From NCBI GenBank assembly GCA_032717465.1, contig CM064632.1:26067064-26131063 (forward strand): DNA of 64,000 bases, written 5' to 3'. The notes beneath the pieces are model-generated. The model searched no databases. It worked only from the letters and a program-made list of their open reading frames with translations, and had not been told where the DNA came from. Source of the stretch: Coenobita brevimanus. Lineage: Eukaryota > Arthropoda > Malacostraca > Decapoda > Coenobitidae. Both the position numbers and the translations under genes were made by a program. Positions 10,055 to 20,692 of this stretch are shown one piece after another (positions within the stretch are counted from its first letter, which is position 1; each line of letters opens with the position of its first letter).

Positions 10055-11501
10055 TTTATCTATCTATCTATCTATAGCCCGACGCCCTAATCCCGCAAAG
10101 GGTGGCCGCAGACAAAACGCCTCCAAGTCGTTCTGTCACCAACCATTTGACTACCCTCCCTCCAACTCACTCCCCCCTCCCTCATATACCTCTCAACTCC
10201 ATCCCTCCACCTTATCCTCTTTCTTCCCCTCCCTCTCCCTCCCTCCACCTTACCTACATGCACCCTCTTAGTCGGTCTTTCATTCTCCATTCTCTCCACA
10301 TGTCCAAACCACCTCAGTGTATTTCTCCTAATCTTCTCAACCACATCCACATTCACCCCACAACGTTCCTTCACTTCTTCATTCGTCATCCTTTCCCTCC
10401 ATGTCACTCCACATGCTCCTCTCAAGTAATAGCTCTCACTCTTGCTCTACACTGCTCTCACTCTTGACTTGTTCCCCTCTAGCGAGGTCCATGCCTCGCT
10501 TCCGTACCGTACGTCAGGGTACGGATCACAATACAATCATGCAGTGACTTCTTAACTTCCATACTCACCTCCCTATTTCTCATCACTGCTTTCAGTGAAC
10601 CAACAACCTTCCTTCCCTGCTGTATCCTCTCAAGCACTTCATCCCCCAAAGTTCCATCCTTACTTATCACACTACCCTAGTACTTGAATGCACTCACATT
10701 CTCCATATCCTCACCATCCAATCTCATTGTGAATTCTGTGACTTCATTCCTCTCAAACACCATAACTTTACTTATGTTTACATTAACTTACAGATTCCTC
10801 TTCCTACACACTCTCCCAAATTCATTCACCAAACCTTGCAACTCCCATTCATCTTCACTCAACAATACTGTATCATCAGCAAACAGCAACACCGGAATCT
10901 TCCACATCTCACCCTCATTCATTAGAGCCACCCACACATCCACTGCCCTACCTTGCACCTCCTTTACAACCCCATCCATGTATATATTAAACAGCCATGG
11001 AGACATCACACAACCCTGTTTCAGTCCCACACTGAGATCAAAGAACTCATTCAGCTCACCATCCACTCGCACTGTAGCCCTAGCTCCTTCTTACATACTC
11101 TTCACAGCACTCAGCAATTACCCTTCCACTCCATATATTCTTAATGCCTTCCACATACCTTGCCTATCTAGTCTGTCATAAGCTTCCTCCAAGTCCATGA
11201 AGGCAGCATACACTTTCTTTCCCTTCTTTAGATACTTCTCCACTAAACATCTTAGAACAAATATCTGATCTACACACCATTTTCCCTTCCTAAATCCCCC
11301 TTGCTCTTCTCCAGCTAGCTCCTCTGTCATATGCCTAACCCTATCAGTGAGTATTCTACATATATTTTTCTTGTCGCACTAAGAAGGCAAATACCTCTAT
11401 GGTTACCACATACTTCTCTCTTCCCTTTTCCTTTGTATAAAGGAACAATTACACCTGATTTCCAGTCCTCCGGAACCCTTCCCTCTTCCCAAGGCACTTA
11501 T
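10055..11501 (-). mobile_element. 5'-truncated non-LTR retrotransposon (LINE), copy 1
   Basis: Minus strand, broken into several frames. From 11500: traces of the N-terminal reverse-transcriptase segment (DWKSG, PLYKGKG). From 11330 to 11118: EELAGEEQGGFRKGK and motif A AAFMDLEEAYDRL. From 11072 to 10788: motif B LKQGCVMSPWLFNIY and catalytic motif C LLFADDTVLL. From 10670: the thumb-like part. From 10425 to 10087: the C-terminal tail with LRWFGHVERM. The element ends in (TATC)n at 10056-10075, probably its 3' tail. Endonuclease and 5' end are absent. Frameshifts near 11090 and 10680 make it dead. The clade is not assigned with confidence. Confidence 0.85.
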
Positions 11502-11648
11502 CAGGGTTAATAATTCGTTTAGATGGATCTGAAATTTAATATACGTTATTGGATTAAATGGTGTTAATGATGGTTGTATCTAACTTTTCCGGTTGGAAAG
11601 TCTGTCTCATTTTCATTCACAATTTCATGGAAATTGCTGAAGTGTCAC

Positions 11649-11785
11649 ACCTCTCCCTCCTCTTCCCTTCTCCCTCCTCTTCCCTTCTCCCTCCTCTTCC
11701 CTTCTCCCTCCTCTTCCCTTCTCCCTCCTCTTCCCCTCTCCCTCCTCGTCCCCTCTCCCCCCTCGTCCCCTCCCTCCTCGTCCTA
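11649..11785. repeat. 17-bp polypyrimidine minisatellite
   Basis: TTCTCCCTCCTCTTCCC repeated about eight times. Confidence 0.85.
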
Positions 11786-11909
11786 TAACTGGCGCCTGCG
11801 TTACTATCTCTTTCATTAATTGCCTATTTGGACGGCCGTTGTCATTGGGTTTACGGTGTGTTTTTCTAATGGGTCTTAATGGTTCTATTAGCTCCATCAT
11901 CTCAAGCCT

Positions 11910-12145
11910 TTAAGACTCGTATTCCCTTCGGTTAAGGAACCTTCTTAACACCTTTTCCTGAGCGTTTTATTTAGCATACTTCATATTGCTGTCCTGTTTT
12001 GTGTTACCGTAACTAAATCCTTCAAACATCGCTATACTCTGCATAAGTAACGTACAAAAGGATATCCACCAGCCATATCCAAAAATGAATCGCTAAGGAA
12101 AAGGTGCTTGGGAGCCTCCATACCCGACAAGAGTACGAACCTAAG
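11910..12145. mobile_element. MITE, CTCGTATT-TIR family, copy 1
   Basis: Left end TAAGACTCGTATTC... then GGTTAAGGAACC and TTAACACCTTTTCC. The reverse complement of the right end gives CTTAGGTTCGTACTC... then AGCACCTTTTCCTTAGCG. The TIRs span about 50 bp. The 130-bp centre has no coding signal. Related elements are at 13326-13514, 28665-28923 and 56436-56651, with a half element at 27536-27655. Confidence 0.65.
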
Positions 12146-12163
12146 TGTACGGGACGAGGATAT

Positions 12164-12262
12164 TAACACCTTCAGCACGAGAGCGTCATCTCTAATTTTA
12201 TTTTTGATGCAACAAGGCCATCTTATATGCCTTAAAAGAGAAGCCTAGTACTGAAGGGCAAA
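12164..12262. repeat. Short palindromic repeat starting TTAACACCTTCAG
   Basis: CCTTCAGCACGAG near 12168 is inverted as CTAGTACTGAAGG near 12247. Starting with TTAA, it could be a small piggyBac-type MITE, but only one TTAA is clear. Confidence 0.35.
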
Positions 12263-12281
12263 ATGAAGGCCATATCTCACA

Positions 12282-12366
12282 CTGTTATCTTGTTTTTTTT
12301 TTTTTTTCTTGGAGGGAACAATTTGCGGGCTTCTGGCCTTTGGTTCCTTCTTCTTTGCATTAAAGA
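12282..12366 (+). repeat. Dispersed ~80-bp repeat, plus orientation
   Basis: TTGGAGGGAACAATTTGCGG followed by GCTTCTGGCCTTTGGTTCC. The same sequence is inverted at 16993-17077. Confidence 0.6.
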
Positions 12367-12852
12367 AAAAAAACATTTGAAAAGTTTGTTGTAAGTTAAA
12401 ATTTCCAAAAAAAAAGAAAAAAAGATAACCATAGAAAATACGTCATCATTGTGATCAGACTGGTTCTCATAATATTTAAATGTTTTAGCATGGACTCTGA
12501 TGGTCAGGAAATTCTAGTATTCTGTTCAAACCATCGCCAGAGTTGTATTCAACTACGCCAGTGGTAAGCCAGGCTATTCCTGTTATTCAAAGTTTGGTTA
12601 TTAATTCTCATATTATTCGCAGCACGAGTATTAACCCTTTCATCTTTTATGAACGCATTTTGTTATTCATGTTGTTATTTGCTATTTTCATAAGTCGATT
12701 TTTTTTTTTTTTTTCCGTGGAGGGGTATTCTAAAGTTAAAAGACGAAAAGCTGTTACGAATAACCCCTTCACTCCAGTGACGTCAGCAGTATATTATTCT
12801 TGCTAATACCGGTTATTATTTTCAAGCTGACTAGGTTATATGGTATTACTTT

Positions 12853-13215
12853 ACTAGAATACCAAACTTTTCTGCTAAAGTACCAGTTTTCTTCTAAAAT
12901 ACCAGACTTTTCTGTTAGAATACCAGTTTTCTAATAAAATATCAGTTTTCTACTAAAATACCAGACGTGTACTAGAATAGCTTCCAGTTTTCTACTAAAA
13001 TATCAGACCTCTGCTAGAATACCGGTTTTCTACTAAATACCAAAGTTTTCTACTAAAATACCAAAGTTTTCTATTAAAAGACCAGACTTTTCTACCAAAA
13101 TACCAGAGATTTCTTGTAAAATACCAGGATTTTACACAAATATACCAGACTTTTCTCCAAAATACCAGAAATTTCTTTCAAAATATCAGGATTTTATACA
13201 AAAATACCAGGGTTG
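12853..13215. repeat. Minisatellite, unit about 19 bp (CTACTAAAATACCAGTTTT)
   Basis: About 18 units with drift; TACCAG is the most constant part. Confidence 0.8.
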
Positions 13216-13325
13216 TTCCGAACTTGAGAAGGTTAGTGGTATTCACAGGCCCATGTGACTCACTCTGCAAACTAAACTCGTCTGGTGTGTGGAATGAAAT
13301 ACCAGACAACACTCCAGCATGAGAG

Positions 13326-13514
13326 GCTTAGGGGTCGTATTGTCGGCGGTTTAGGAAGCTCCCTAACGCCTGTTCCTCACTGATTTAGTTTCGAATAGTG
13401 ACATTAGAGTTTAAGTAACTAACACAAAAGAGGACGCCGCGGAGTACTAAGCAGAATAAATCGCTTAGAAAGAGTTGTTAGGGAGCTTCTTAACTGGGGA
13501 GAATTTGGGTCTTA
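13326..13514. mobile_element. MITE, CTCGTATT-TIR family, second locus
   Basis: Left CTTAGGGGTCGTATTGTCGG then TTTAGGAAGCTCCCTAACG. The right end is inverted: GTTGTTAGGGAGCTTCTTAAC then GGGTCTTAG. About 190 bp, shorter in the centre than the 11910 copy. Confidence 0.6.
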
Positions 13515-13837
13515 GTGACCTTGTATATGCATAAAATTCAGGTGTTATTAGTTACAGTCCTGATGTCCTTAAGTTGTGATATCGCAGGTACGGTTGTTAA
13601 TCTGGGTAACTTTTTTTTTCCTATTCTTACAGCTACCAAACTAGCCTATTTTTAAACTTTAGAAAGGCGTGTTGTATGGAAGGGGCTCACTGAAGCCATG
13701 TCTGACCCTTCCAGTTTAGAAAGTCTGTGCTTAGCTGAATAAAACTGTTAGGAGACGGCAACATGAAAATGAGAATGGCGACCACGGGATCAGTAGGCAT
13801 CCCCCTCAAGGCCCTGTACGTCCATTACATGTGTATC
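13515..13837. other. No feature recognised
   Basis: Unique-looking AT-rich sequence; only a weak GAATAAAACTGTTAGG match to the AATAAAATCGTCTGG family near 13735. Confidence 0.4.
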
Positions 13838-14090
13838 TATCTACAGTATATCTGTCACTGTCTGTATCCATCTATCTGTCTGTCTATATCTATCAGTCTG
13901 TCTACCTACCTACCTCGCTGCCTATGCCTGTCTGTTTGCCAGTATATCCATCTGTCCGTCTGTCTATCCACGCATCCATCCATCAATATCTATATCTCTA
14001 TGTACGGTATCTATGTATCTAATCTGTGTCTATCTACCTGTTTATCTATCTGTCAGTCTATCTATCAGTATACGAATCTACCCACCTTGG
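13838..14090. repeat. Degenerate (TCTG/TATC)n tetranucleotide tract
   Basis: Mixed CTGT and CTAT units over about 250 bp. The overlapping Tyr/Leu/Ser-rich frames are products of the repeat. Confidence 0.8.
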
Positions 14091-14099
14091 TTTAGAATT

Positions 14100-14552
14100 T
14101 TCAAAGTTAAAGAGTTACATAGAGCCTCAGATGACTCCTTCACTATGTCATATCACCTTTACACCCTTACCTGCCAACTACTAATTTACTCTCTATTTCC
14201 GGCTAACGTCAGGTAATTTTACCAGACTTAATAAGAACCTTGAGTACTAAAAGACTAAAATGTATCACAATTAATGTTATGGCTGAGAATAAAGACCAGA
14301 ACGCTTTTTTGCATCTTATAAACGGCGATATTATTTAGGACACAGACTCGCCGTGACCAAGAATTAAGCTGAATAAACTTGTAAGCAACAGAAAAAAAAA
14401 ATAAATACATAATATCCTTCGGCTGGGTGCTAGAGCGGTTAAAGGGCATGAAAAACGCCTTTCGAATTTGAGTGGCCAAACTTATATTAGTTCTGTGTAT
14501 ATAATTTAGCAGGATGGTCGCATATACTATGATGCTCCACTTCCACTCCGCC
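14100..14552. other. No feature recognised
   Basis: AT-rich. A stretch near 14420-14475 faintly resembles a tRNA-Leu A box but has no foldable tRNA. Confidence 0.4.
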
Positions 14553-14699
14553 GGGCGATTGCTGTTGTGTTGCGGGGACGGCTAATTGTTACCAGCGTCC
14601 ACCCTGCATCATTTATTTATTTTCTACTCGTACAGCCACAGCCACGCCCCTACTAACCGACTGAACCGTCCTCGCAACACATAAGATAACGCCACGTGA
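14553..14699. mobile_element. Short foldback element (GGGACGGCT-TIR family)
   Basis: Left GGGCGATTGCTGTTGTG then GCGGGGACGGCT. The right end is inverted: GAACCGTCCTCGCAACAC then ATAAGATAACGCC. The second locus at 57531-57678 has better-preserved arms, which is how the family can be recognised. Confidence 0.55.
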
Positions 14700-14975
14700 G
14701 TTTCGGGTTACCCTGTATTGTAGGCCCTTATCGTATGACCGTGTGTGTTCCAAGGAGTTGCGGCTTTTTCCATATAAGTTGCTGTAAATTGAGGGAAACT
14801 GACTACTCAGGTTTATTATTTGGAAATTTAATAGACGCTATTTTTGTGGAATTAATAGGATACAATAACGTGATGAGAGAGAGATATAGAGATGATTAAT
14901 GGCATTTATTATAGCACCGATATGCTGTGGAGTAATGAGAGACTGGCCGTGACGGTAATTGCCTAAGGTGATTAT

Positions 14976-15271
14976 TACCTCCGCCAAGGAGGTTATGTTT
15001 TCATCCCTGGCCGTTTGTTTGTTTGTTGGTTGGTTGGTTTGTGAGCAAGATTACACAAAAACTACAGGACGGTTTTCCATGAAACTTTTTAGAAGAATGG
15101 GCCTTATTCCAGAATGAACTCCATTAAATTTTGGTGCGGATCCGGATAAAGGTGCGGATCCAGGATGTTTTTGTTTTCTTCACTTTAACATTGCAAAATA
15201 GGGCGTTTTTCGACATTTTCGTAAATATTCCATGTTGGGCCTTGGCGGAGGTATGCGCTCTACTGGGTGCC
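14976..15271 (+). mobile_element. Interspersed element with ends CCTCCGCCAAGG / CCTTGGCGGAGG
   Basis: Starts TACCTCCGCCAAGGAGG and ends CCTTGGCGGAGGTATGCG, giving a 13-bp inverted terminal match. Inside are (TTTG)n/(GTTG)n, an AGGACGGTTTTCCATGAAA segment and repeated GCGGATCC. A second, more diverged locus is at 30404-30548 (cut by the gap), complete in copy 2 at 53020-53383. From memory, similar sequences occur widely in animal genomes; the superfamily is not assigned here. Confidence 0.6.
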
Positions 15272-15533
15272 ATTCTAGTTGTTATTGTTATTATTATGAT
15301 GGTAGGTGGGGGCGCTCGCCATCCACTCACTCGAAGTAGTGCTGCTCACGGGTGACTGCAGTTTGCACTCCTTTCTTTCCTTCCTTCCCCTCCTTTCTTT
15401 TTTTTTTTTTTTTTTTTTTTATTTCTTTCTCTCCTTCTGTCTACGGGTGACTCTACACTGAGTAACAGACCAAATGGTTTCCTGTACATTATGAAACAAT
15501 TTACTATGCTGGGTGGTAACTATGTAACCAAAC

Positions 15534-15665
15534 TATGGTGTCTGGTGGTTTAGTGGGTAATTAAGGCGCTCCAGCCGGATTGAGCCCATGTAGGTTTATA
15601 TCCAAGGGATGGTTGGGGTTTGTTGCTCACGTAATGCCACTTAGGGATGAATGAGGCTGGTCACT
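15534..15665 (+). mobile_element. tRNA-derived SINE (TGGTTTAGTGG family)
   Basis: A-box-like TGGTTTAGTGG (15546-15556) and a degenerate B box GGTTTATATCC about 35 bp downstream. A second member lies on the minus strand at 53480-53610 with GGTATAGTGGGTTAA and GGACTTAAATCC. The two align along about 110 bp, which is what supports a family. Confidence 0.5.
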
Positions 15666-15673
15666 CACGTTAA

Positions 15674-15959
15674 GGCCGCTTTCACACGAGGCCACCGGTG
15701 GTCGCCACCAGTAGCCGCAATTAGTTGCCTCCCATAGTTTTCAATGGAGCCTTTCATACGAGGCCACTGCGGTTGCCCGGCCGGCCACCAGCTCCCGTCG
15801 GTGGCTCGCTCGCGCAACTAGTGTCCGCCACTGGTGGTTGCTGCCACTCGCTGTAAAGCATTTTTTCAAATCGGAGCTTTCATACGGCTACACTAGTTGC
15901 CAGCCCCTTCACACTGGGCCACCAGTTGCGGCCACCGGTGGCCTCGTATGAAAGCGGCC
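15674..15959. mobile_element. PIF/Harbinger-like MITE with TAA target duplication
   Basis: 286 bp. Left TIR GGCCGCTTTCACACGAGGCC then ACCGGTGG; the reverse complement of the right end is GGCCGCTTTCATACGAGGCC then ACCGGTGG. Direct TAA repeats flank it (15671-15673, 15960-15962). A TAA/TTA target and a GG(C/G)C start are PIF/Harbinger traits. The interior carries many short CCACCGGTGG and TTGCCNNC variants in both orientations. No transposase. Confidence 0.75.
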
Positions 15960-15960
15960 T

Positions 15961-16052
15961 AATGTCAGGACCAACTTGCCTATCCCCGGGCTCCTACGCT
16001 CTTCATGGGACAACAGAGGATTAGATGATGTATGTTATTATTATTATTATCA

Positions 16053-16084
<32 letters not shown>

Positions 16085-16330
16085 TTATTATTATTATTAC
16101 TATTTCACTCTCATCATAAATGTCAGGACCATCTTGCCTAGCCCCGGGTTTCTACACTCCTCATGGGGCAACGTAGGATTGGATGATGGATGGATGGATT
16201 ATTATTATTATTATTATTATTTATTATTATTATTATTATTATCTCCTCCTCCTTTTCCTCCTCCTCCTCCTTTTCCTCCTCCTCCTCCTCCTCCTCCTCC
16301 TCATGTTGTTGTTTTGCATCAGTGAAAATA
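15961..16330. repeat. 70-bp unit present twice, each followed by (TTA)n
   Basis: AATGTCAGGACCAACTTGCC ... at 15961-16030 and AATGTCAGGACCATCTTGCC ... at 16119-16188, each followed by a long (ATT/TTA)n tract; the second is also followed by (CTC)n to 16302. The pattern suggests a SINE 3' end with a trinucleotide tail that duplicated in tandem. Confidence 0.6.
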
Positions 16331-16424
16331 ATCAGTAGCATGGTAAGCATCAGTGGGGAGGTCATGGTAACTATACGGTACTCGTTTCACTCTAACTTGG
16401 CCTAGATATTCCTACTATTGCAGC

Positions 16425-16590
16425 TTGTTTCACGTGGTCCTGTGGCAGAAAGACAATGATACCGCTCTGCATATTTTCCATAGTACTTCATTGTGACAAG
16501 CAGCATAATCTAGTGTCAGTCTGTTCTTACCATTCAGCATTCAAGATGGAGAGTTGGGATTTTTAGGCCAAGTATGAGTAAAATGAGTAT
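16425..16590 (+). repeat. Dispersed repeat with GTGGCAGAAA and CATTCAAGATGGAGAG
   Basis: CAGCTTGTTTCACGTGGTCC, TGTGGCAGAAAGACAATG and CAGCATTCAAGATGGAGAG recur in the same order at 27945-28110, and in two parts at 23085-23165 and 23878-23920. No coding signal. Confidence 0.5.
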
Positions 16591-16599
16591 AATCTAACA

Positions 16600-16990
16600 C
16601 TGCCCCTGTTAATGGTTGGAGCGTTGGCCAAAACGGTAAGCATCACCTAGGAATAAAGGAACTCATTAAAGATTCCATAATAACTACTGGTATTTGTAAT
16701 AATATTCTATGGTTTCCACTACTGATTTATTTGCGTCTTAAAAAAAAAAGAAAAAACAGAATGATAAGCTTCACTGAGAAGGTTTATATGGAACTCGCCG
16801 AGGATTCCATGGTAACTCTTCTAATAATGTTAATGGATCGTGCACTTGCCAACATCCCCGCCAAAGGTAGCTGTGGAAACGGAAACGGAGGCGTGAAATA
16901 TTTGTTGGTTGGCATCTGTGTAGCGATTACGAGTGTAGTTAAGAGATGGAGGGGGAAGACGGAGAAGATCGAGAAATAAAGTGGGAGAAA
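16600..16990. other. No feature recognised
   Basis: Unique-looking sequence. The short frame 16731-16979 is not supported by composition or homology. Confidence 0.4.
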
Positions 16991-16992
16991 AT

Positions 16993-17077
16993 TTACTCTT
17001 TAATGTAAGGAAGAAGGAACCAAAGGCCAGAAGCCCGGAAATTGTTCCCTCCAAGAAGAAACAAAAAGAAGATAACA
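16993..17077 (-). repeat. Dispersed ~80-bp repeat, minus orientation
   Basis: Reverse complement of 12282-12366: GGAACCAAAGGCCAGAAGCC then GGAAATTGTTCCCTCCAAG. Confidence 0.6.
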
Positions 17078-17086
17078 GAGCCGTAT

Positions 17087-17190
17087 TCAAGATCCTTTCA
17101 TTTTGAGATGCCTGGACACACTGCGTTTGAAAGACTGGAGATCACTGGCAGTAGGAAACACAGACAGAGGGAGACAGTTCCAGAATTGAC
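17087..17190 (-). pseudogene. Fragment resembling a LINE reverse-transcriptase C-terminus
   Basis: Minus-strand translation contains FWNCLPLSVFPTASDLQSFK followed by RSVSRHL. The pattern WN-LP-SV ... SFK ... HL is typical of the extreme C-terminus of CR1/Jockey-type LINE proteins. A related fragment on the same strand is at 17756-17860. Too short to classify. Confidence 0.4.
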
Positions 17191-17279
17191 CTGTTGCATT
17201 CTGATTGATAAATTCCTGTATATATGTAAGTATTTTTGTAGCTGTGAAAGGAATTGTATGTGGATGTAAATGTATGAAC

Positions 17280-17400
17280 ACCTGTATGAAGAAGTAAGTG
17301 TATGGGGAAGTAACAGTGAAGATGTGTAGCTGTGTGTAACTGTATTGATGAGTGTATGGAGAAGTAATTGTATAAGTAACTATACGAAGAATTAACCGCG
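17280..17400. repeat. 16-bp minisatellite, inverse of the 8722 array
   Basis: GTATGGGGAAGTAACTGT-type units, the reverse complement of AGTTACTTCCCCATAC. Confidence 0.5.
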
Positions 17401-17544
17401 TGGGAAATTACCAGAAACAGCATCGGAAAACATTGATATGGAGAAGTAAATGTGAAGGGAAGGAAAATGGAAAGAGGTTGGTGAGCTAATGAGCGTGATG
17501 TTAGAGAAATAACGAGAGGAAGGGGATGAAGAGCAAGGATAAGC

Positions 17545-17548
<4 letters not shown>

Positions 17549-17600
<52 letters not shown>
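17549..17600. repeat. (GA)n microsatellite
   Basis: About 26 units; shorter (40253-40295) in copy 2. Confidence 0.95.
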
Positions 17601-17603
<3 letters not shown>

Positions 17604-17755
17604 GGTTTCATTCTGGGAGACTTTATTGAGAATGGTGTGAGTGGGACTTTTCATACCGGTATACAAAGTAGAAAAACCATTGGTTAGATGTCTTGATTTT
17701 TTTTTTGTTCCTAGAAAAACTGAGCAGATGATAACCAAATTCAAAATCTGCTCAT

Positions 17756-17860
17756 TTAGGGATGCCTGGACGCATTGCATTTAAAAGACTGAAGCTCATA
17801 GGCAGAGGGAAATACAGACTGAGCGAGACAGCTCCAGGACAGAGAATATCGGTTAACCCT
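17756..17860 (-). pseudogene. Second LINE C-terminus-like fragment
   Basis: Minus strand reads SWSCLAQSVFPSAYELQSFK, related to 17087-17190. Both end with GATGCCTGGACRCAYTGC on the plus strand. Confidence 0.4.
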
Positions 17861-17882
17861 TACATTTGAGAGTTGAACAGAA

Positions 17883-17884
<2 letters not shown>

Positions 17885-17942
<58 letters not shown>
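17885..17942. repeat. (GT)n microsatellite
   Basis: About 29 units. Confidence 0.95.
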
Positions 17943-17943
<1 letters not shown>

Positions 17944-18152
17944 GCCAGACGGGTACTGCGAACCCACTGTAATAGAAGGATGCAAGTATACGGTTCAGGA
18001 GAGCATTGACCATTGAAATAACGTTAGTAGAAGGATAAAGGTGCAGAGCTGCAGGTGAGTGTGAGAAGGTGAAGTGAGCCAGTAAGGGATGAGATGAGAA
18101 GCTCTTGATTTTTTATTTATTTATTTATTTTTGAAAAATGGTATGTGATGAG

Positions 18153-18520
<368 letters not shown>

Positions 18521-18529
18521 TACACACGG

Positions 18530-19264
18530 GAGTAAAAGGATCCCTGTATAAAGTTACAAACTAAACATGTGTGCCGGGATAAAGATAATCACAGTTGTCC
18601 TTGCATTCCCAGTTTCATAGAAGCACATTTTGCAGTGAGATATGAAGATCTTTTCCTGGTAGCTCTGGAGAGAAATAGATCCCAAGAATAGTAAGATAAC
18701 CACGGACTGGGTATTGTGTTGCTGAATATTAAGAGAAGTTACTGTGAAAGATTTTGAAGGGTTGAAAGCTGTAGGAATCGTGTTTTTGATGCATGAAAAA
18801 CTACTAGGTTTCCTTTACCCTCAGTCAGAAATATTAATAGACAAGTTAGAAACCACGTGTGCCATAGATGCATTTCGTGACTCAAGTAACTGCTGTGAAG
18901 GGTGGAGTCATCAGTGTATGGGTGGATGGGACTGCAGTGTGAAGAGAAGGGATGAAATATTCTAAACATAACAAAATCTAGGAATTCTAATACACCACGT
19001 TCATGAAATCAATCTCAATACATTCTTTTGTGTCCAACCCTGGGCATAGACTACACAGCCCGTTCCCTGAGGCCCATCAGTCCTCCAACTTACTGCACCC
19101 CTCCACATTCCCTCAAAGAAAAAGGCTTAGACTAGCTCTGTAGACAGTACGAAGGTGATTAGCCTATATCTGGTATTCATTTCTTGCTAAGCCCTTTCTT
19201 CACTGAACTACGATACGCAGCCATCATATTTACAGTCCCGAAACTTGTTCATTTGTAGCCTAGG
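18530..19264. other. No feature recognised
   Basis: No repeat, TIR or coding signal seen. Confidence 0.4.
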
Positions 19265-19350
19265 TACGGAAAGGTTAGGCTAAAGGAATTATGGCCGGCC
19301 TGGGAATCGAACTCGCGTAACTCCTTCAGTACGGTGACGTCTCTTTAATA
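19265..19350 (-). repeat. Possible tRNA-derived fragment (B box only)
   Basis: Minus strand GCGAGTTCGATTCCCAGGCC matches a B box. No convincing A box lies upstream. Confidence 0.3.
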
Positions 19351-19409
19351 TTATTCCAGCTACCCCCCCCCCTCCCCATGATTATAGGCTATTCATTTTA
19401 TGGAGGTTT

Positions 19410-19410
<1 letters not shown>

Positions 19411-19441
<31 letters not shown>
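19411..19441. repeat. (GA)n microsatellite
   Basis: About 15 units preceded by a C9 run near 19363. Confidence 0.9.
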
Positions 19442-19446
<5 letters not shown>

Positions 19447-19449
19447 AGA

Positions 19450-20240
19450 GAAAAAGCTGAGTGTACTACAGGACATGAAGCAGTTCTGTGAGGACAACGA
19501 AAATAAATCAGTTTTGGGTGTTGCAAAATGAAGCAATATTACTGTGTAGCAGAAATGAAGTAATCATGAGTTATTACAAATATTGAAAAAAATTACATAA
19601 ATGCAGTTGTCTTGAATGTGTTGCAAAATTATATCTGGTCTGTTTAAATAGCAAAAGGTAAAGCAGATTTGCCCAGCAAAACTCAAGCTCACGAGTGTAT
19701 TGGAAAAATGAAGCCATTTTCTTTTCACAAAGATGTATAAGTTTTGGGTGTATTGCAACTATGAAGCTGTGTTGAGTTTATTCCGCTACTGAAGCCGTTG
19801 ACAGTGTATTGAAAATAGAAAAAATAATCGGTGGTTTAAGTAGTGAAGGAGTTTTGCAGTGTTGTAAAAATGAGCCAGTTTTGTCCTAAAGAAATGCAGT
19901 CTTTTGCAGTAATAAAATGGGAGCTCTGAATGTACTGTAGTTGTGGACTGAATTATTTGGAATGTCACCCAAAATGATGTAGCTGTTATAATCCATTGTT
20001 TGTAAACACTGTATATCTGTATCTGTTTATCTATATCTGTCTCTCTATCTGTCTATCTAGATATTGTATTAAAAATGAACCAGTTTTGATTATACTGGAA
20101 GAATAAGCCACTTTTGGGAGCACTCCAAGAATGAAAAGTATTTTTGATGATGCAAACTTAGAGGTTTCAGTAACGATTATATTAATGAAACAGTTTGTTT
20201 ATACCCAAAATAAAACTTTTTCTAATACACTGTTTAAGGA
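19450..20240. repeat. Very eroded minisatellite, unit about 30-35 bp
   Basis: GTGTATTGNAAAAATGAAGC and CAGTTTTGGG recur at irregular spacing about 20 times. Old and degenerate. Confidence 0.4.
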
Positions 20241-20339
20241 ATATTAAAAAAAAAAAAAAAAAAAAAACGCAGGAAATTTAGTTGGCCATGGAGTTGCTAA
20301 AGCGACTCTGGCTGGTTTTACCCAAGAGAATTCTTTGCG

Positions 20340-20610
20340 TCCACTAGTGGTGCTGTGTGGTGGTGGTGATGGTGGTGGTGTGTGGTGGTGGTGGTGGTGG
20401 TGATAGTAATAATAGTGTTGTTGGTGGTGGTGATGTATATGGTGACAGTAATATTGCTGGTGGCCGTGAAGGTGATCATGGTAATGGTGATGATAGTGTT
20501 AGTGGGTGTTGGTGGTAATATTAGTGGTGATGATAGTGTTGTTGGTAATGATGGTAGTGACAGTGATGGTTATGGTTATGGTAGCGGTAGCGTTGGTGGT
20601 GTGGTGGGGC
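20340..20610. repeat. (GGT)n-rich degenerate trinucleotide tract
   Basis: GGTGGTGAT-type units throughout; the open frames on it are low-complexity Val/Gly/Met. Confidence 0.8.
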
Positions 20611-20692
20611 TCCAGTCAGTAAGGTGAATACAGCTGGACCTGAGAGCCTCATTTTCCTTTATGCTGTTTCGTGGAGCTTCTTGCAGTTTCAG

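Noticed and set aside
14420..14480. tRNA-Leu-like sequence GGTGCTAGAGCGGTTAAAGG
   Set aside because: No cloverleaf could be formed and the B-box-like TTCGAATTTGAG is poorly placed.
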